From CALBPI01 sp039033995 (GTDB lineage Bacteria; Pseudomonadota; Gammaproteobacteria; Steroidobacterales; Woeseiaceae), in the NCBI GenBank assembly GCA_039033995.1, contig JBCCBP010000005.1, positions 62,001-126,000 of the forward strand: DNA of 64,000 bases. Direction: 5' to 3'. Under the pieces are notes generated by a model. It did no database searches. It saw only the letters and a list, made by a program, of their open reading frames with translations, and was not told the DNA's origin. Shown here in pieces: positions 17,905 through 28,700 of the stretch. Both the position numbers and the translations under genes were made by a program. The stretch's first letter is position 1, and every line of letters begins with the position of its first letter.

Positions 17905-19218
17905 TCAAGCGCTCAAAAACTCTCGAACGCTTGCACTCTCCCCTGGGATCAGTCGATTGGCCGGGAACGCACCTGCGAACGTACTGCCCACACCCAGTTC
18001 GCTTTCGATCTCCAGCGTCGCGTCATGCCGCGCCAGCGCATACTTCACAATGGCAAGCCCCAAACCCACGCCGCCACTCGCACGTTCTCGACCACGATCA
18101 ACGCGGAAAAAACGCTCGGTCAAGCGAGGAATATCCTCCGCCGCGATACCATCTCCCTCGTCTTCGACACTCAAAATCGACTGATCGCCGCGGTCGTACC
18201 AGGTGAGTGTAATGCGACACCCTTCGGCGCTGTAGCGAATAGCGTTGGTCAACAGATTCACAGCAACCGATGCCAGGTCCGAGTACTCGCCAAGCACTCT
18301 GCGCGACGACTCGACAACGATGCGCACATCATGTGATTCATCTTGATAGGGTGCGACAACATCACGCAACACGACACCGATATCGATCGGTTTGTTAGTC
18401 GGCGCTTGCCCATTGACTTCCAGTTTTGACAACGCCAGCAATTCGTCGAGCATCGTACGCATCCGTTCCGCCTGACGGTTCATCTCGTCGAGCGGCTTCT
18501 GCCAGACCGCATCCATCTCCGGGTCACCTAGCATCGCATCGATATAGCCGCTGATCACCGTTAACGGGGTGCGCAGCTCATGTGACGCATTTGCAACGAA
18601 GTCGCGACGCACCCGGTTTAGTCTTGTCCGCTCGGTGACATCGCGTACGACCAGAAGCCGGTTGCCCTCACTGTAAGGCACCAGCGTCAGATTCAACCAA
18701 CCATCCTCGCGAACCTTCGACGGAATCACGAGCGACGTCGAAAAGTCACCCCCCTGCAAGAACTCCACAAACTCGGGGTGGCGAATCAGGTTATCGATGC
18801 GCTGCCCACGGTCCTTACGATTCCGTAAGCCAATCAGATCACGCGCCGCCGGGTTATAGCGGATAATCTCATTATCTGACGTCAGCGCGACAACACCATC
18901 CGGCAGCGCGTTGGTTGACTGACGCAGTTCTTTCATCAGACGTCGGTGTCGCCCTTTGTGTTTGCGCACACGTTGCTGCTCGTGACGAATGCCTGCAAGC
19001 ACTCGCGACCAAATGCCATCCCCCTCCGGCACGTCCACCTGTTGTTTGCCGAGCAAAGCGCGTTCCAACTGGAACAATCGGCGCCAATGGAAGACGAGTG
19101 CACCAGCGAGCGCGACGCTCAGGCCAACAAAAGGCATACCAAAATACGCACCGAGCGCCAGCCCCGCGAACACCGCGATCAGGACTGGCAATAACGATAC
19201 GAAGGGATGGGTACGCAT
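17905..19218 (-). CDS. phoR: phosphate regulon sensor histidine kinase
   Basis: Phosphorylates PhoB under phosphate limitation. The 437 residues start with two short membrane helices (about 5-45), then a PAS domain with LPDGVVALTSDNEIIRYN, a DHp domain with the phospho-acceptor His in FVANASHELRTPLTVISGY, and a catalytic domain with N box NLLTNAIRYS, G1 DEGDGIA and G2 GLGLAIVK. The ATG overlaps the phoB stop by one base. Confidence 0.95.
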   Translation of the reverse strand: MRTHPFVSLLPVLIAVFAGLALGAYFGMPFVGLSVALAGALVFHWRRLFQLERALLGKQQVDVPEGDGIWSRVLAGIRHEQQRVRKHKGRHRRLMKELRQSTNALPDGVVALTSDNEIIRYNPAARDLIGLRNRKDRGQRIDNLIRHPEFVEFLQGGDFSTSLVIPSKVREDGWLNLTLVPYSEGNRLLVVRDVTERTRLNRVRRDFVANASHELRTPLTVISGYIDAMLGDPEMDAVWQKPLDEMNRQAERMRTMLDELLALSKLEVNGQAPTNKPIDIGVVLRDVVAPYQDESHDVRIVVESSRRVLGEYSDLASVAVNLLTNAIRYSAEGCRITLTWYDRGDQSILSVEDEGDGIAAEDIPRLTERFFRVDRGRERASGGVGLGLAIVKYALARHDATLEIESELGVGSTFAGAFPANRLIPGESASVREFLSA

Positions 19219-19910
19219 TAATCCTCGCGTGCGGAAAATCGGTAGCCGGCGCCGCGCACCGTTTGTATCAAGCCGTCCGCCTGATGGGGCTCCAATGCTT
19301 TGCGCAATCGGCGAATATGCACATCAACCGTGCGCTCTTCCACGTACACGTTAGCGCCCCAGACGCGGTCAAGCAACTGCGCGCGACTGTAGACACGCTC
19401 CGGATGCGTGAGCAAAAACTTGAGTAGGCGATACTCTTTTGGCCCGAGCGAAATTTCCTGATCAGCGGCAAACACACGGTGCCCCACAGCGTCGATCTTG
19501 AGATTTCCCGCAGAATGGACCTCTCCGACTGCCGATGTGGAGCGCCGCAGCACGGCCTGAATACGCGATAACAACTCCCGTGAAGAAAACGGCTTGGTAA
19601 TGTAGTCGTCCGCCCCACTATCGAGACCGCGCACTTTATCCTGCTCGTCTGCGCGCGCCGTCAACATGATGATAGCAAGATCTTCGTGCTGGCTGTCACG
19701 TCGCAGATAGCGCGTCAATTCCAGCCCGCTCATGTCTGGCAGCATCCAGTCGATGATCGCGAGATCGGCACCCTGATCAGCCAGCATCTTGCGCGCCGAA
19801 TCACAGTCTGCCGCTTGCATGACGTCGTAGCCTGCACGCTGCAAATGAAAACTGACCATATCGCTTATGGCACTTTCGTCCTCGACGATCAAAATTCGGG
19901 CGGTGCTCAT
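19218..19910 (-). CDS. phoB: phosphate regulon response regulator
   Basis: DNA-binding activator of Pho genes. The 230 residues comprise a receiver domain (ILIVEDESAISD acidic pocket, phospho-acceptor Asp in IIDWMLPDMSG, switch Lys in ITKPFSSREL) and a winged-helix OmpR-type output domain with LGPKEYRLLKFLLTHP and RTVDVHIRRLRKAL. A Pho box immediately upstream indicates autoactivation. Confidence 0.96.
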   Translation of the reverse strand: MSTARILIVEDESAISDMVSFHLQRAGYDVMQAADCDSARKMLADQGADLAIIDWMLPDMSGLELTRYLRRDSQHEDLAIIMLTARADEQDKVRGLDSGADDYITKPFSSRELLSRIQAVLRRSTSAVGEVHSAGNLKIDAVGHRVFAADQEISLGPKEYRLLKFLLTHPERVYSRAQLLDRVWGANVYVEERTVDVHIRRLRKALEPHQADGLIQTVRGAGYRFSARED

Positions 19911-19938
19911 GGTGTCATCCGTCTGTCACGTTTCGCGA

Positions 19939-19974
19939 GTATTACAAGCGTGGCACGTTACATTCATGTTACAG
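19939..19974 (-). promoter_or_regulatory. Pho box and -10 of the phoB promoter
   Basis: On the minus strand, CTGTAAC, then 4 bases, then ATGTAAC (19974-19957): two 7-base direct repeats on an 11-base period, the known PhoB-binding layout. TAATAC (19944-19939) follows after 12 bases and would be the -10 element, the Pho box replacing the -35. It leaves a leader of about 25 bases to phoB. Confidence 0.75.
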
Positions 19975-20030
19975 GGCGAGCTAACGGCGACCAAACCCGG
20001 TGTTCTGACGAGAAGTCAGTGATCGTTTGA

Positions 20031-20076
20031 CCAGACAACGTCTGTCTGGCGGGGCCTGTGTGCTGGTAACAGCACA
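20031..20076. other. two adjacent inverted repeats between tsaB and phoB
   Basis: CCAGACA and TGTCTGG (20031-20049, 5-base loop) and TGTGCT and AGCACA (20059-20076, 6-base loop) are both perfect. They lie just after the tsaB stop on the minus strand and upstream of the Pho box, so they may limit read-through from yoaA-tsaB into phoBR. No T-run follows, so a classic terminator cannot be claimed. Confidence 0.4.
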
Positions 20077-20103
20077 TGCCGCCCGGTCGTCGAGGCGGAA
20101 CGA

Positions 20104-20781
20104 TCAACCGGACCGGTGCGCCACCTGATCGCGCAGATACACCGCCCTCGCCTGCTCGGCGCGGCGCCATTGTTCGTCCGGTGTCGCCGCAGCGATCTGC
20201 AGCAAACCGCCAGCGTGCGGCGCTACTGCACCGAGTACGCCACCGGCGTGTTGGCTGGCGCGCGCGGCTAGTGGTGCCATTACTTCCCATGCATCGCCGA
20301 CAAGCGCCGCATTTTCGACAATCGCGAGCTGTTCCGGCGCGGCCAGACAATCGTCGGTCAGCGCAACGACGATGTCGCGATCCGTTCGCTCATAGAGACC
20401 CGAATAGACTTCGCCAAGTCGCGCATCCTGTGCCACTAGAAGCTGCTCATTTCGCGAGGCGAGACCAGCGGCTTGCTGGGCCATAATACGCAACGAAGAA
20501 ACACCGAGTACCGGGACATTGATTCCCGCCGCAAGACCCTGCGCCAACGCCACAGCGATACGTACGCCGGTGAACGACCCCGGACCTTGACCATAGGCGA
20601 TACGCGTAACGGCGCTTAGCTCGATCGCTGCTGCGTCCAGCACTTGATCAAGCTGAGTCATGATCTGGCTCGCATGCGCGCGTGGCTCATCGAGCTCCGC
20701 GATATGGATCTCACTACCGACGGAAAGCCCGACGGCGCACAGCGTCGTCGACGTTTCTATCGCCAGCGTCACGTGGGTCAC
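20104..20781 (-). CDS. tsaB: tRNA t6A37 threonylcarbamoyltransferase partner TsaB
   Basis: Scaffold protein that, with TsaD and TsaE, makes N6-threonylcarbamoyladenosine at position 37 of ANN-decoding tRNAs. The 225 residues have the ASKHA-fold start LAIETSTTLCAVGL and the diagnostic AYGQGPGSFTGVRIAV motif. I chose GTG 20781, which overlaps the yoaA stop by 4 bases and gives the normal length; the frame is open to 20832 inside yoaA. yoaA-tsaB adjacency is also found in E. coli. Confidence 0.92.
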   Translation of the reverse strand: MTHVTLAIETSTTLCAVGLSVGSEIHIAELDEPRAHASQIMTQLDQVLDAAAIELSAVTRIAYGQGPGSFTGVRIAVALAQGLAAGINVPVLGVSSLRIMAQQAAGLASRNEQLLVAQDARLGEVYSGLYERTDRDIVVALTDDCLAAPEQLAIVENAALVGDAWEVMAPLAARASQHAGGVLGAVAPHAGGLLQIAAATPDEQWRRAEQARAVYLRDQVAHRSG

Positions 20782-22706
20782 GCGGTCTGCTCCTCTGCGA
20801 CTACATCGGCGAAACTCTGAAGAAATGCACACGCTTCAGCGGTCGTCGTGACAAGCGGCATCGGCGCCAAAGCTTGAATAAACACTTTGCCATAGCCTTT
20901 GCTGTGCAATCGTGGGTCACCGATAGCGATGACGCCATAGTCTTCGCTATCGCGTAACAGCCGACCGACGCCTTGTTTCAGAGCCAAAACCGCCTGAGGT
21001 AGCTGGTGCTCCATAAAGGGATTGCGACCTTCGTTTCGGAGCCACGCGCTACGTGCAACCAACAGCGGGTCATCAGGCGCCGCAAACGGTAGTTTGTCGA
21101 TCACGACGATTGATAAGGCGCCGCCACGAACATCGACCCCCTCCCAAAACGTACCCGTTGCGAGCAACACCGCGTTTCCGTCTGCGCGAAACGCGCGCAG
21201 CAACTGATCGCGTGGTGCGTCGCCTTGCACATACAACGGGCGATCATCCAGCACGTGAGGGCGATCCGAAAACCAGCGGGCGCTTTCGTTGAGTGCGCGG
21301 TAACTCGTATGCAGGACGAAAGCGCCACCCGTCGTATGGGCCAGCAGTGGCATCGTTGCCTCGAGTAGCGCGGCGGTGTAGCCCGGCGCTGCAGGCTGCG
21401 GCAAGTCACGGGGTACGAATAAGCGGCCGCGATTCGCGAGATCGAATGGCGTCCCGAAGCGGAGGCATCGCGCGTCGTTAATGCCCAGCCGATCCGAAAA
21501 ATGCGTAAAGTCCTCACCGATAGCCAGCGTCGCCGACGTCATGACCCAGGCGGCTTCGGTCATATCGATCGCGGCGCGCATGCGTGCAGAGACATCGAGC
21601 GGCGTCATATTCACGCGTAACCCGCGCGACGACACATCGATCCAGCGCAAACCCTCGCGGTCATCTTCGGCGCTGGCGATGCTCAAACGATCGAACAGCC
21701 GCACCAGGCGTTCCAGCAATTGCTCCCCGACAGCGTCGAGGTCGGGCATATCATCCAGCTGCCCAATCAGCTGCTGAATCGTATCGCGTAAGGTCAGCAG
21801 CTGTGCGTTAACACCGACAAGGCCGGCGAGCTCATGACGCCCCAACTCGCCCGGCGCCTGCTCGCGCAGCTGCAGCACGGCCGTTCTCGCCGACTGCAGC
21901 GCATCGACAAACGGCGGACCACCGACTGCTCTCAAGCTCACATCCAACTCATCGAACACATCATTCAATTGCCGGGCGGAAACGCTGACACCAAAGAATT
22001 GCAACGCGATATCCGGCAGCTGATGTGCCTCGTCGATCACGAATGCGTCGGCTTCAGGCAGGAACTCGACAAAACCACCCTCACGAAACGCCAGATCAGC
22101 CAGCAACAGGTGATGATTGACGACAACCAGGTCCGCCTTTTGCGCTCGCCGGCGCGCTTTGACCACGTAGCAATCTTCGTAGAACGGGCATTGCTGCCCA
22201 AGGCAATTGTCCGCGGTGGACGTGACACGCGACCAGACGCTGGCGTCCTCCGCGATGCCTGATACCTCTGCGCGATCTCCGCTATCGGTCGTATCGCGCC
22301 AGGCACGCAACACAGACGCCTCCTGGCTGGTCAACGCCGCTGCATCGCGCAAACTGCTATCAAGCCGTTGCAAGCACAGGTAGTTGGCCCGTCCTTTCAG
22401 CAGTGCCGTCTTGACCGGTCGACCAACCGCAGCGGCGATCGTGGGCAGATCACGGTGGTAGAGCTGATCCTGCAACGCGCGTGTGCCGGTCGAGACGATG
22501 GTCCTGGCCCCACTGAGGAGTGCTGGCAGCAAATAGGCGAACGTCTTGCCGGTTCCGGTGCCGGCTTCGACCACCAGATGCTCCGTCTGATGCAGCGCGT
22601 CAGCAACGGCGGTCGCCATCAGACGCTGGGACGCTCTTGGCGTGTATCCCTCGATAGCCGCAGCGACGGCGCCGTCTTCGGCCAGTATGTCGTCGAAATC
22701 AAGCAT
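20778..22706 (-). CDS. yoaA: DinG-family iron-sulfur DNA helicase YoaA
   Basis: XPD/DinG-type superfamily 2 helicase implicated in replication-fork repair. The 642 residues show Walker A EAGTGTGKTFAYL (about 48-60), four cysteines of a 4Fe-4S domain (YLCLQRL, then CLGQQCPFYEDC), motif II VIDEAHQLPD, and motif VI region QGVGRLLRDSEDYG. Length fits YoaA (636 in E. coli) rather than DinG (about 716). It overlaps tsaB by 4 bases. Confidence 0.92.
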   Translation of the reverse strand: MLDFDDILAEDGAVAAAIEGYTPRASQRLMATAVADALHQTEHLVVEAGTGTGKTFAYLLPALLSGARTIVSTGTRALQDQLYHRDLPTIAAAVGRPVKTALLKGRANYLCLQRLDSSLRDAAALTSQEASVLRAWRDTTDSGDRAEVSGIAEDASVWSRVTSTADNCLGQQCPFYEDCYVVKARRRAQKADLVVVNHHLLLADLAFREGGFVEFLPEADAFVIDEAHQLPDIALQFFGVSVSARQLNDVFDELDVSLRAVGGPPFVDALQSARTAVLQLREQAPGELGRHELAGLVGVNAQLLTLRDTIQQLIGQLDDMPDLDAVGEQLLERLVRLFDRLSIASAEDDREGLRWIDVSSRGLRVNMTPLDVSARMRAAIDMTEAAWVMTSATLAIGEDFTHFSDRLGINDARCLRFGTPFDLANRGRLFVPRDLPQPAAPGYTAALLEATMPLLAHTTGGAFVLHTSYRALNESARWFSDRPHVLDDRPLYVQGDAPRDQLLRAFRADGNAVLLATGTFWEGVDVRGGALSIVVIDKLPFAAPDDPLLVARSAWLRNEGRNPFMEHQLPQAVLALKQGVGRLLRDSEDYGVIAIGDPRLHSKGYGKVFIQALAPMPLVTTTAEACAFLQSFADVVAEEQTA

Positions 22707-22733
22707 CCGCGCATGATACCGCGGATGGTCAGA

Positions 22734-25700
22734 TTAGCGCCCGCGTATTCTGCCGGTGATGGCCTTTAACGTCTGTTGATCGGCCTTGATCGTAAAGTTC
22801 AGGTAAGGGCCCACCGCGGTGTAGCGCGCGCGCTCAAAGTCTTCGTCACGGAAGCCGAGTACGTTGTAGCCGAACGACAGCCAAACGTTGTCGCGCGGAT
22901 TGAAGCCGATCTCCGCACCCAGACCGTAGTCGATCGTGCCGGCTTCCCATGAGTGCAATGCACTGCCGCGCAACGCATATTCCCAACGAGGCCGGAACTG
23001 ACGACGGTAGTCGATGCCGAACAGGTCTGTGAAGCCGCTGTACTGCGTGCCATCGAATTCCGTACGCACATACTTGGCACCATATTGCAGCGCAAGTTCG
23101 GATCCTGGGCCAAGGCGACGCACCGCGTTGAAGTTATTCACCAGGCGTAGATTTTCGAGACGCGACTCAGCGCTGATGGTCTCATCCGTGATGATATCCA
23201 ACCGGTCTAGGAACGACCATTTCCGATCGGCCTTGCGATAGGCCCAGCCAAATCGAATGTCCGCGCGAGACTCTTCTGCCGCAGCGGCACTGCGCTCGCT
23301 GTTTAAATACTGCACACCGGCAGACAATGCGTGCCCAGCAACCGGCTCGCGGAACCAGCCCGCGACAACCGTATCGCGTGTCTCATCGTCTGCGTTGCGA
23401 TGTTCAATACGTGAATTCATCGACCAGAAATCTGATTGATAGAGTGCACCGACGTAACCCGCCACGAAATCGCTGCGTAGGCTACCGGACGCCAGCTCAC
23501 GGTCATCATCAAAGACAACAGCGTCGACATCCGTCAACGTGTTGCTGTGATCAACGCCCACATCGACCGTCCAGCGCTCCGAAATCTGCCAGCCCTGAAC
23601 AAAACCAAGATTGGCAAACAGCCGCGGACCAAACTCGGTGATTTGATTGTCGAGCGTGGTCGTGAATTGCGCCCGTTGCCATGGCGTCGCACGCAGCCCA
23701 AGACGGCTGGTCTGAGCATCGATATTCTCGCCCTCGGCAAACTCATGCTCCGCAAACAAGATGGCCTTACCCAGATTCAGATCAGCACCCACCAGTGTGC
23801 GCGCCGGAAAATCGAGGCTGGCGTCACTGTTGCTGAGTGCTTGCTCTGTCGTCAGACGCAACGTCAACTTGTTGCCAAACAATTGCCGGCTGACACCCGC
23901 GCGCAACAATTGCGACTCGCGCTCTTCCCCGTCGGTTGTCTCATCACGTACCGACGAAACACCCAGAAATGCCGAGTGGCGATCCGCTTCATAGCGCACT
24001 TCGGCCTCTGCCAATTGCCGTTCGTTGCCGTTGTCGAGGTTTTCCTGATAGCCCAGCGTCGATTGAATAAACCAACGCTCCGCCAGTTGCCAACGCGCCT
24101 CCAGCATCGAGTTCTGGATGCCAATCTGGTTGGCGGCTTGTTGGCCCAGACCGAAACCCGAATCGCTGAGTTCGTGGACAAGGCGAGCATCGAGATCGCC
24201 GGAACGGTGCTCCAGCGCGACCTTGTAGGCATAACCGGATGTTGTCGCATTTAAATCCGCCGTGTCTGTATCGGCATATTCGGCACGCAACAGCGTCTCG
24301 TCCGTCATCTGCCAGCGGAAGTCCACGCCGACCATTTGATTGGCATCGACGACATTGTTCTCACGAACCATCGTTGCACCGATTTCGACATCACCATCCG
24401 CGAAGCGCAGCGCGGCACGGCCACCGGTTACGACGTCATCGTCCGCTGCATTGCGCGATTCATACTCCGCAACAATCACAAGCGGATTCAGGTTTTGATC
24501 CCGACTTGGTACCGGTCTCTTGAAGAACAGTGTGCCGGCGAAATAATCGATGTCGTAATCGACGAATCGGGTCAATCGTTGGGTATCGAGCACCTGTGAG
24601 GCATTGAAGCGATCGCGTGTTTCAATACGGATGCTGTCACTGTTGATCAGGATATCCTGGCTGCTCAGTTGATAGAGGCCTGACGTGCCGTCGCCCGGAA
24701 TATCATCGCGCTGGAACGACTGGTCCGACTCGGCAGCAAAAACGTTGTAGGTGGCACGCTTGCCAATGTATTGCGATTGAACACCATTGAAGCGACGCTC
24801 ATAACGCGCCAACTCCGCAACTGACAGACCGGTATTGAAATCACCAAACAATGCACTGAACTGGCCACGCTCCAGCTTGACGTAAAGCTTGCGCTGACTG
24901 GCGGCTTCGAAGCGGCTCTCGGTGCCGTCTCCATACAGCGTGTAATACTCGTCAGGAATGATCTCGGTATCGAAGCGGTCGCGATCCTGGGCATTGCCGC
25001 GAGTGTCGTACGCCAGGGTCAAGAGGTACTCTCCCTTGACCCGACCCTTGGCGAAAAACGCGACACGACCATCCTGATAAAAGTCTTCTTCAACACCGGC
25101 CGCCTGCGCCGCTACCGCATTGTCGTTCAGCGTATTGTAGCCAACCGTACCTTCTGCAAAACCGACCAGAATCCAGTCGCGCGGCTCGGGCTTCAGATAG
25201 ACGCGGAGTTCCTGTTCGCGTTGATTCTGGAACTTCAACCGCAGCGTCACTTCGCCTGCACGAATCGTCGGCTCGAGTTCGATGTAGGCCATACCATCGG
25301 GGCCAACGCGATAAAAAGGACTGCGCTGATTGATCGCGACCAATCTGTTCTCACGCTCTTGCGCGACCTCAAACCAGGCGCGATATGGCGCATCAATTGA
25401 GAAATCACCAATCGACGCTGCGCGTGCAGGCTGACCGTCGCCGTCGAACAGGCGGACGGCGAGTACCGGACGTTTACGACCGTCAGCAACCAATCGGGAT
25501 GCCTTCTCCACGAGTTCGCCGCGTATCGGTTGGCCGGCGTAATGGATGGTACGACGTAACACCTCAACGACGTTGCCATCTTCCGCAAGAATCGTGGCCT
25601 GCAGCAGATTGTCGCCATCGCGAAGATCGACACCACGCCATCGACTGCCAATCAACGTGCCCGCTGCATTCTCTTCGGCGCCATCAAAATTCAGACCGCT

Positions 25701-28700
25701 GACCGCTTGTCCATTCAAACTTAGCTCCACACGTGTACCGCGTGTGTGGGCCACCAGAATACTCGTGCTCGGAATCGCCGGCAGGTAATCGGCGGCCGGT
25801 GTCACAATAGCATTCGCGATCGGCAACGTATCCACTTCGACGATCTTGGCAACGACATCTTGCTCGGCTACCGCGTTGATCTCCGCGATTTTTTGATCTA
25901 ATGGGTCCACAGCCGCACCAGGACCCGGCGTCGCCGCCGTCGTACCGACGCTCAGCTCACCACTCTCCGCCTGCGTGACTTCAATAGCAGACTGGCGACC
26001 AGGTCGGATACCATTCATGACCAATTCAACACGGCGGTTGCGGCGCTTGCCGTCGGCCGTGCTGTTGTCAGCGATTGGCTGATCAGCGCCCCTGCCGACC
26101 GTGCGCGTACCACCCTGCTTGACCGCGAGGCGGCTGGCCAAATAGGCCACGGCAGACTGAGCGCGTGCCTTGGACAACGCGTAGTTGTCGGCAAACTTAT
26201 CGCGATTACGCGCAGCGATTTTATCGGCGTCGGTATGACCAACCGCACTGATCTCGATGTTGTAGACACCTCGCCATTCGCTGATAAGCTGGTCGAGCGT
26301 CGCTCGATCGGAATCAGAGAGCTCCGCTGACAACACATCGAAGTTCAAGGACAACACGTAGTCCGCATTTTCGGTGGTTGCGGCTTCACGCAGCATGCGT
26401 GCCTCGCCAACCGGCGTCCGCTGATTACGTGCTGCCGGGGTATTGAAGTTGGTCACCGCTTTGGTCAGTAACTCCCCTGCGTAAAGCGGATCGATCGCTG
26501 CGCTGAACTCGATCACGTCCTGCCAGTCACCGCTGCGATCGCCGGTCACAAAAACGACGGCGTTGCCGGTCGCTCGCGGACTGCTGATGCGCCGACCGTT
26601 AAGCCGTGCACTATCGCTAATCAACTTGGCCGCATCCGGCAACAGCACCGTGGTGCTGACGCCACTCAAATCGACCTTGCCACTACCCGATACCGTCAAT
26701 GTGTAGTCGATCGTATCGGCATTGCGACCGCTGACGTTGCGCAGCGTGAGCGCCACTGCACCGACGTCCGGCGCTTTTCGTTTTAGATAAAAGTCGGCAC
26801 GCTGCACGAGGCCTGGCTGCAAATCAACCCATTGCGAATCCGCGCGCCCGCCGAAACGCAGCGCAGCATCACACGAAGCGAGTTCAAGCCAGTCCGGAAT
26901 CGTCAGCTGATCAATCTGTACGGTATGTCGACCGGGCTGCAGACCTTCGAGGTGGAATCGACCACCCGCGTCACTGACGGCAAATCGTCCGTCTTCCAGG
27001 TAGACACGTACCCCTTCGATACCGGCTTCTTCAGCAAACGTCTCCTGCTCGCAAGAGGCCTCCAGCACACGCCCGATGATGGTCGAGCGACTGCGGAACA
27101 AGTCTTCGCGCAAGCGAATGGTTGACAGCGCCTGATTGGAAGCGACGCCCATGTCTGCCGTGGCCAGCGCGCTATTCGTCGCCTGACGACCACGCGCCCC
27201 ACCGGTCACTTCCATGACATAGGACAGAGTCACCGCGCCGCTTGGCGGCAAGTCCGCCAAACCGAATTCGAAGGTGCCGGCATCACTAATCACTACCGGG
27301 TCGGCGATATTGGTGTCCCCCAGTCGTGCGGAGCCGGAGACAAATCGAAAGCCTGTCGGTGGCGTATCTTGAACGACGATGCCCGTCGCCGGTACGCGAT
27401 CCGAGCTATTCTGCAGGCGCAACTCGTAGCGAACGAAGTCACCGATAGCCGCGCTGGCTGCGCGCGTCGACTTACTGAGAAACAGACCGCCATCAAACGG
27501 ATCGAGCGGCACATCGACCAGGCTGGCAGGACCTGCCTGGTCTTGGTTGAAGACACCACCGAACGAGGCGTCTTCAATCGTAAATGGTGCACCGGGTAAA
27601 CCTGCGATCTCAGCCGCTGTGCGATTAGACGGTGCAATAAAGTTGGCGGGCGCGACGATTTGCAGTCGATAGTCACCCGCTGGCAGTACAGGGAAGCGGT
27701 AACCACCTGCGGGTACGTCATAAACGATACCGGAAGCGTCGGTCGCAGTGGCTCCACTGACCACCGTCGATGGATAGCTGCTAACACCATCATTGCCGAA
27801 AACGCTGGCCGGTTGACCAGTCGCGTTATCAATAATCGTGATCGTTGCGCCATCGATTGGTTGGCCGGTCGTCGCGTCAAACACGATGGAAAGTGGTTCG
27901 ATCAACGCCAGCGCCTGGCTTGTGTCGCCGGCATCGGCCGGATCCTCATAGCTCGCGTTAATCGTGCTGTCAGGCGTGCCTTCCAGCACACAACTATTGG
28001 CAGAGACCGAAGCATCAGCCAATGGGACAAAGCCCGTGAAGATGCCCGTGTTCACATCGGTCTCTAGCAGCGACAGCGTTTCGCTATCGCCGGAATCCGC
28101 ATTGGTGACGACGACGTCGACCCGTTCGCGCACACTCGGATCGAGGTTCTGGTCGCCGTCAACGACACGGATCAGTGCCGTTTCATTATCGTTATAGAGA
28201 GCGGTCTCCTGCGTCACCTGAATGTCGTCCAGATTCAGCGGTTGACCATCGAAACCAAGTGGCGGCGTCAAATCCTGTAACACGCCATTCAATGCACACT
28301 GCGTCACACCGAGCCGCTCGCTCGCCGAACCGGTTTGCGCCGCCAGTCGGGTGAGCTGCGTTGTCGAGGGTGTCCGTCCAAATACCGTCGTTGTGCTGAC
28401 GGTATTTGACGTGATGGCTATGGCAATGCCGAGATCCGTTTCGAATTGTGCCTGCGCCTGGTTTTCAATCAGCGTGCCGGGCGGCGTGGTTTGCGCCAGC
28501 GCACTCGACATACCGAATAATAGGACGGCCACCGATAGCAACACAGAAGAAACCGGGGAGCGGTGTAACACCACTCCCCGGCCTTTTCCGGAAACTACCA
28601 ACGGTAGCGTGGTTCTCGCGCGCACATGATCAGCACCCGGGCGAGCCACCCGAGCGAGACCTTGGGTCAGCGTAGCGAAGCACGCTGACAAACGCTGCGA

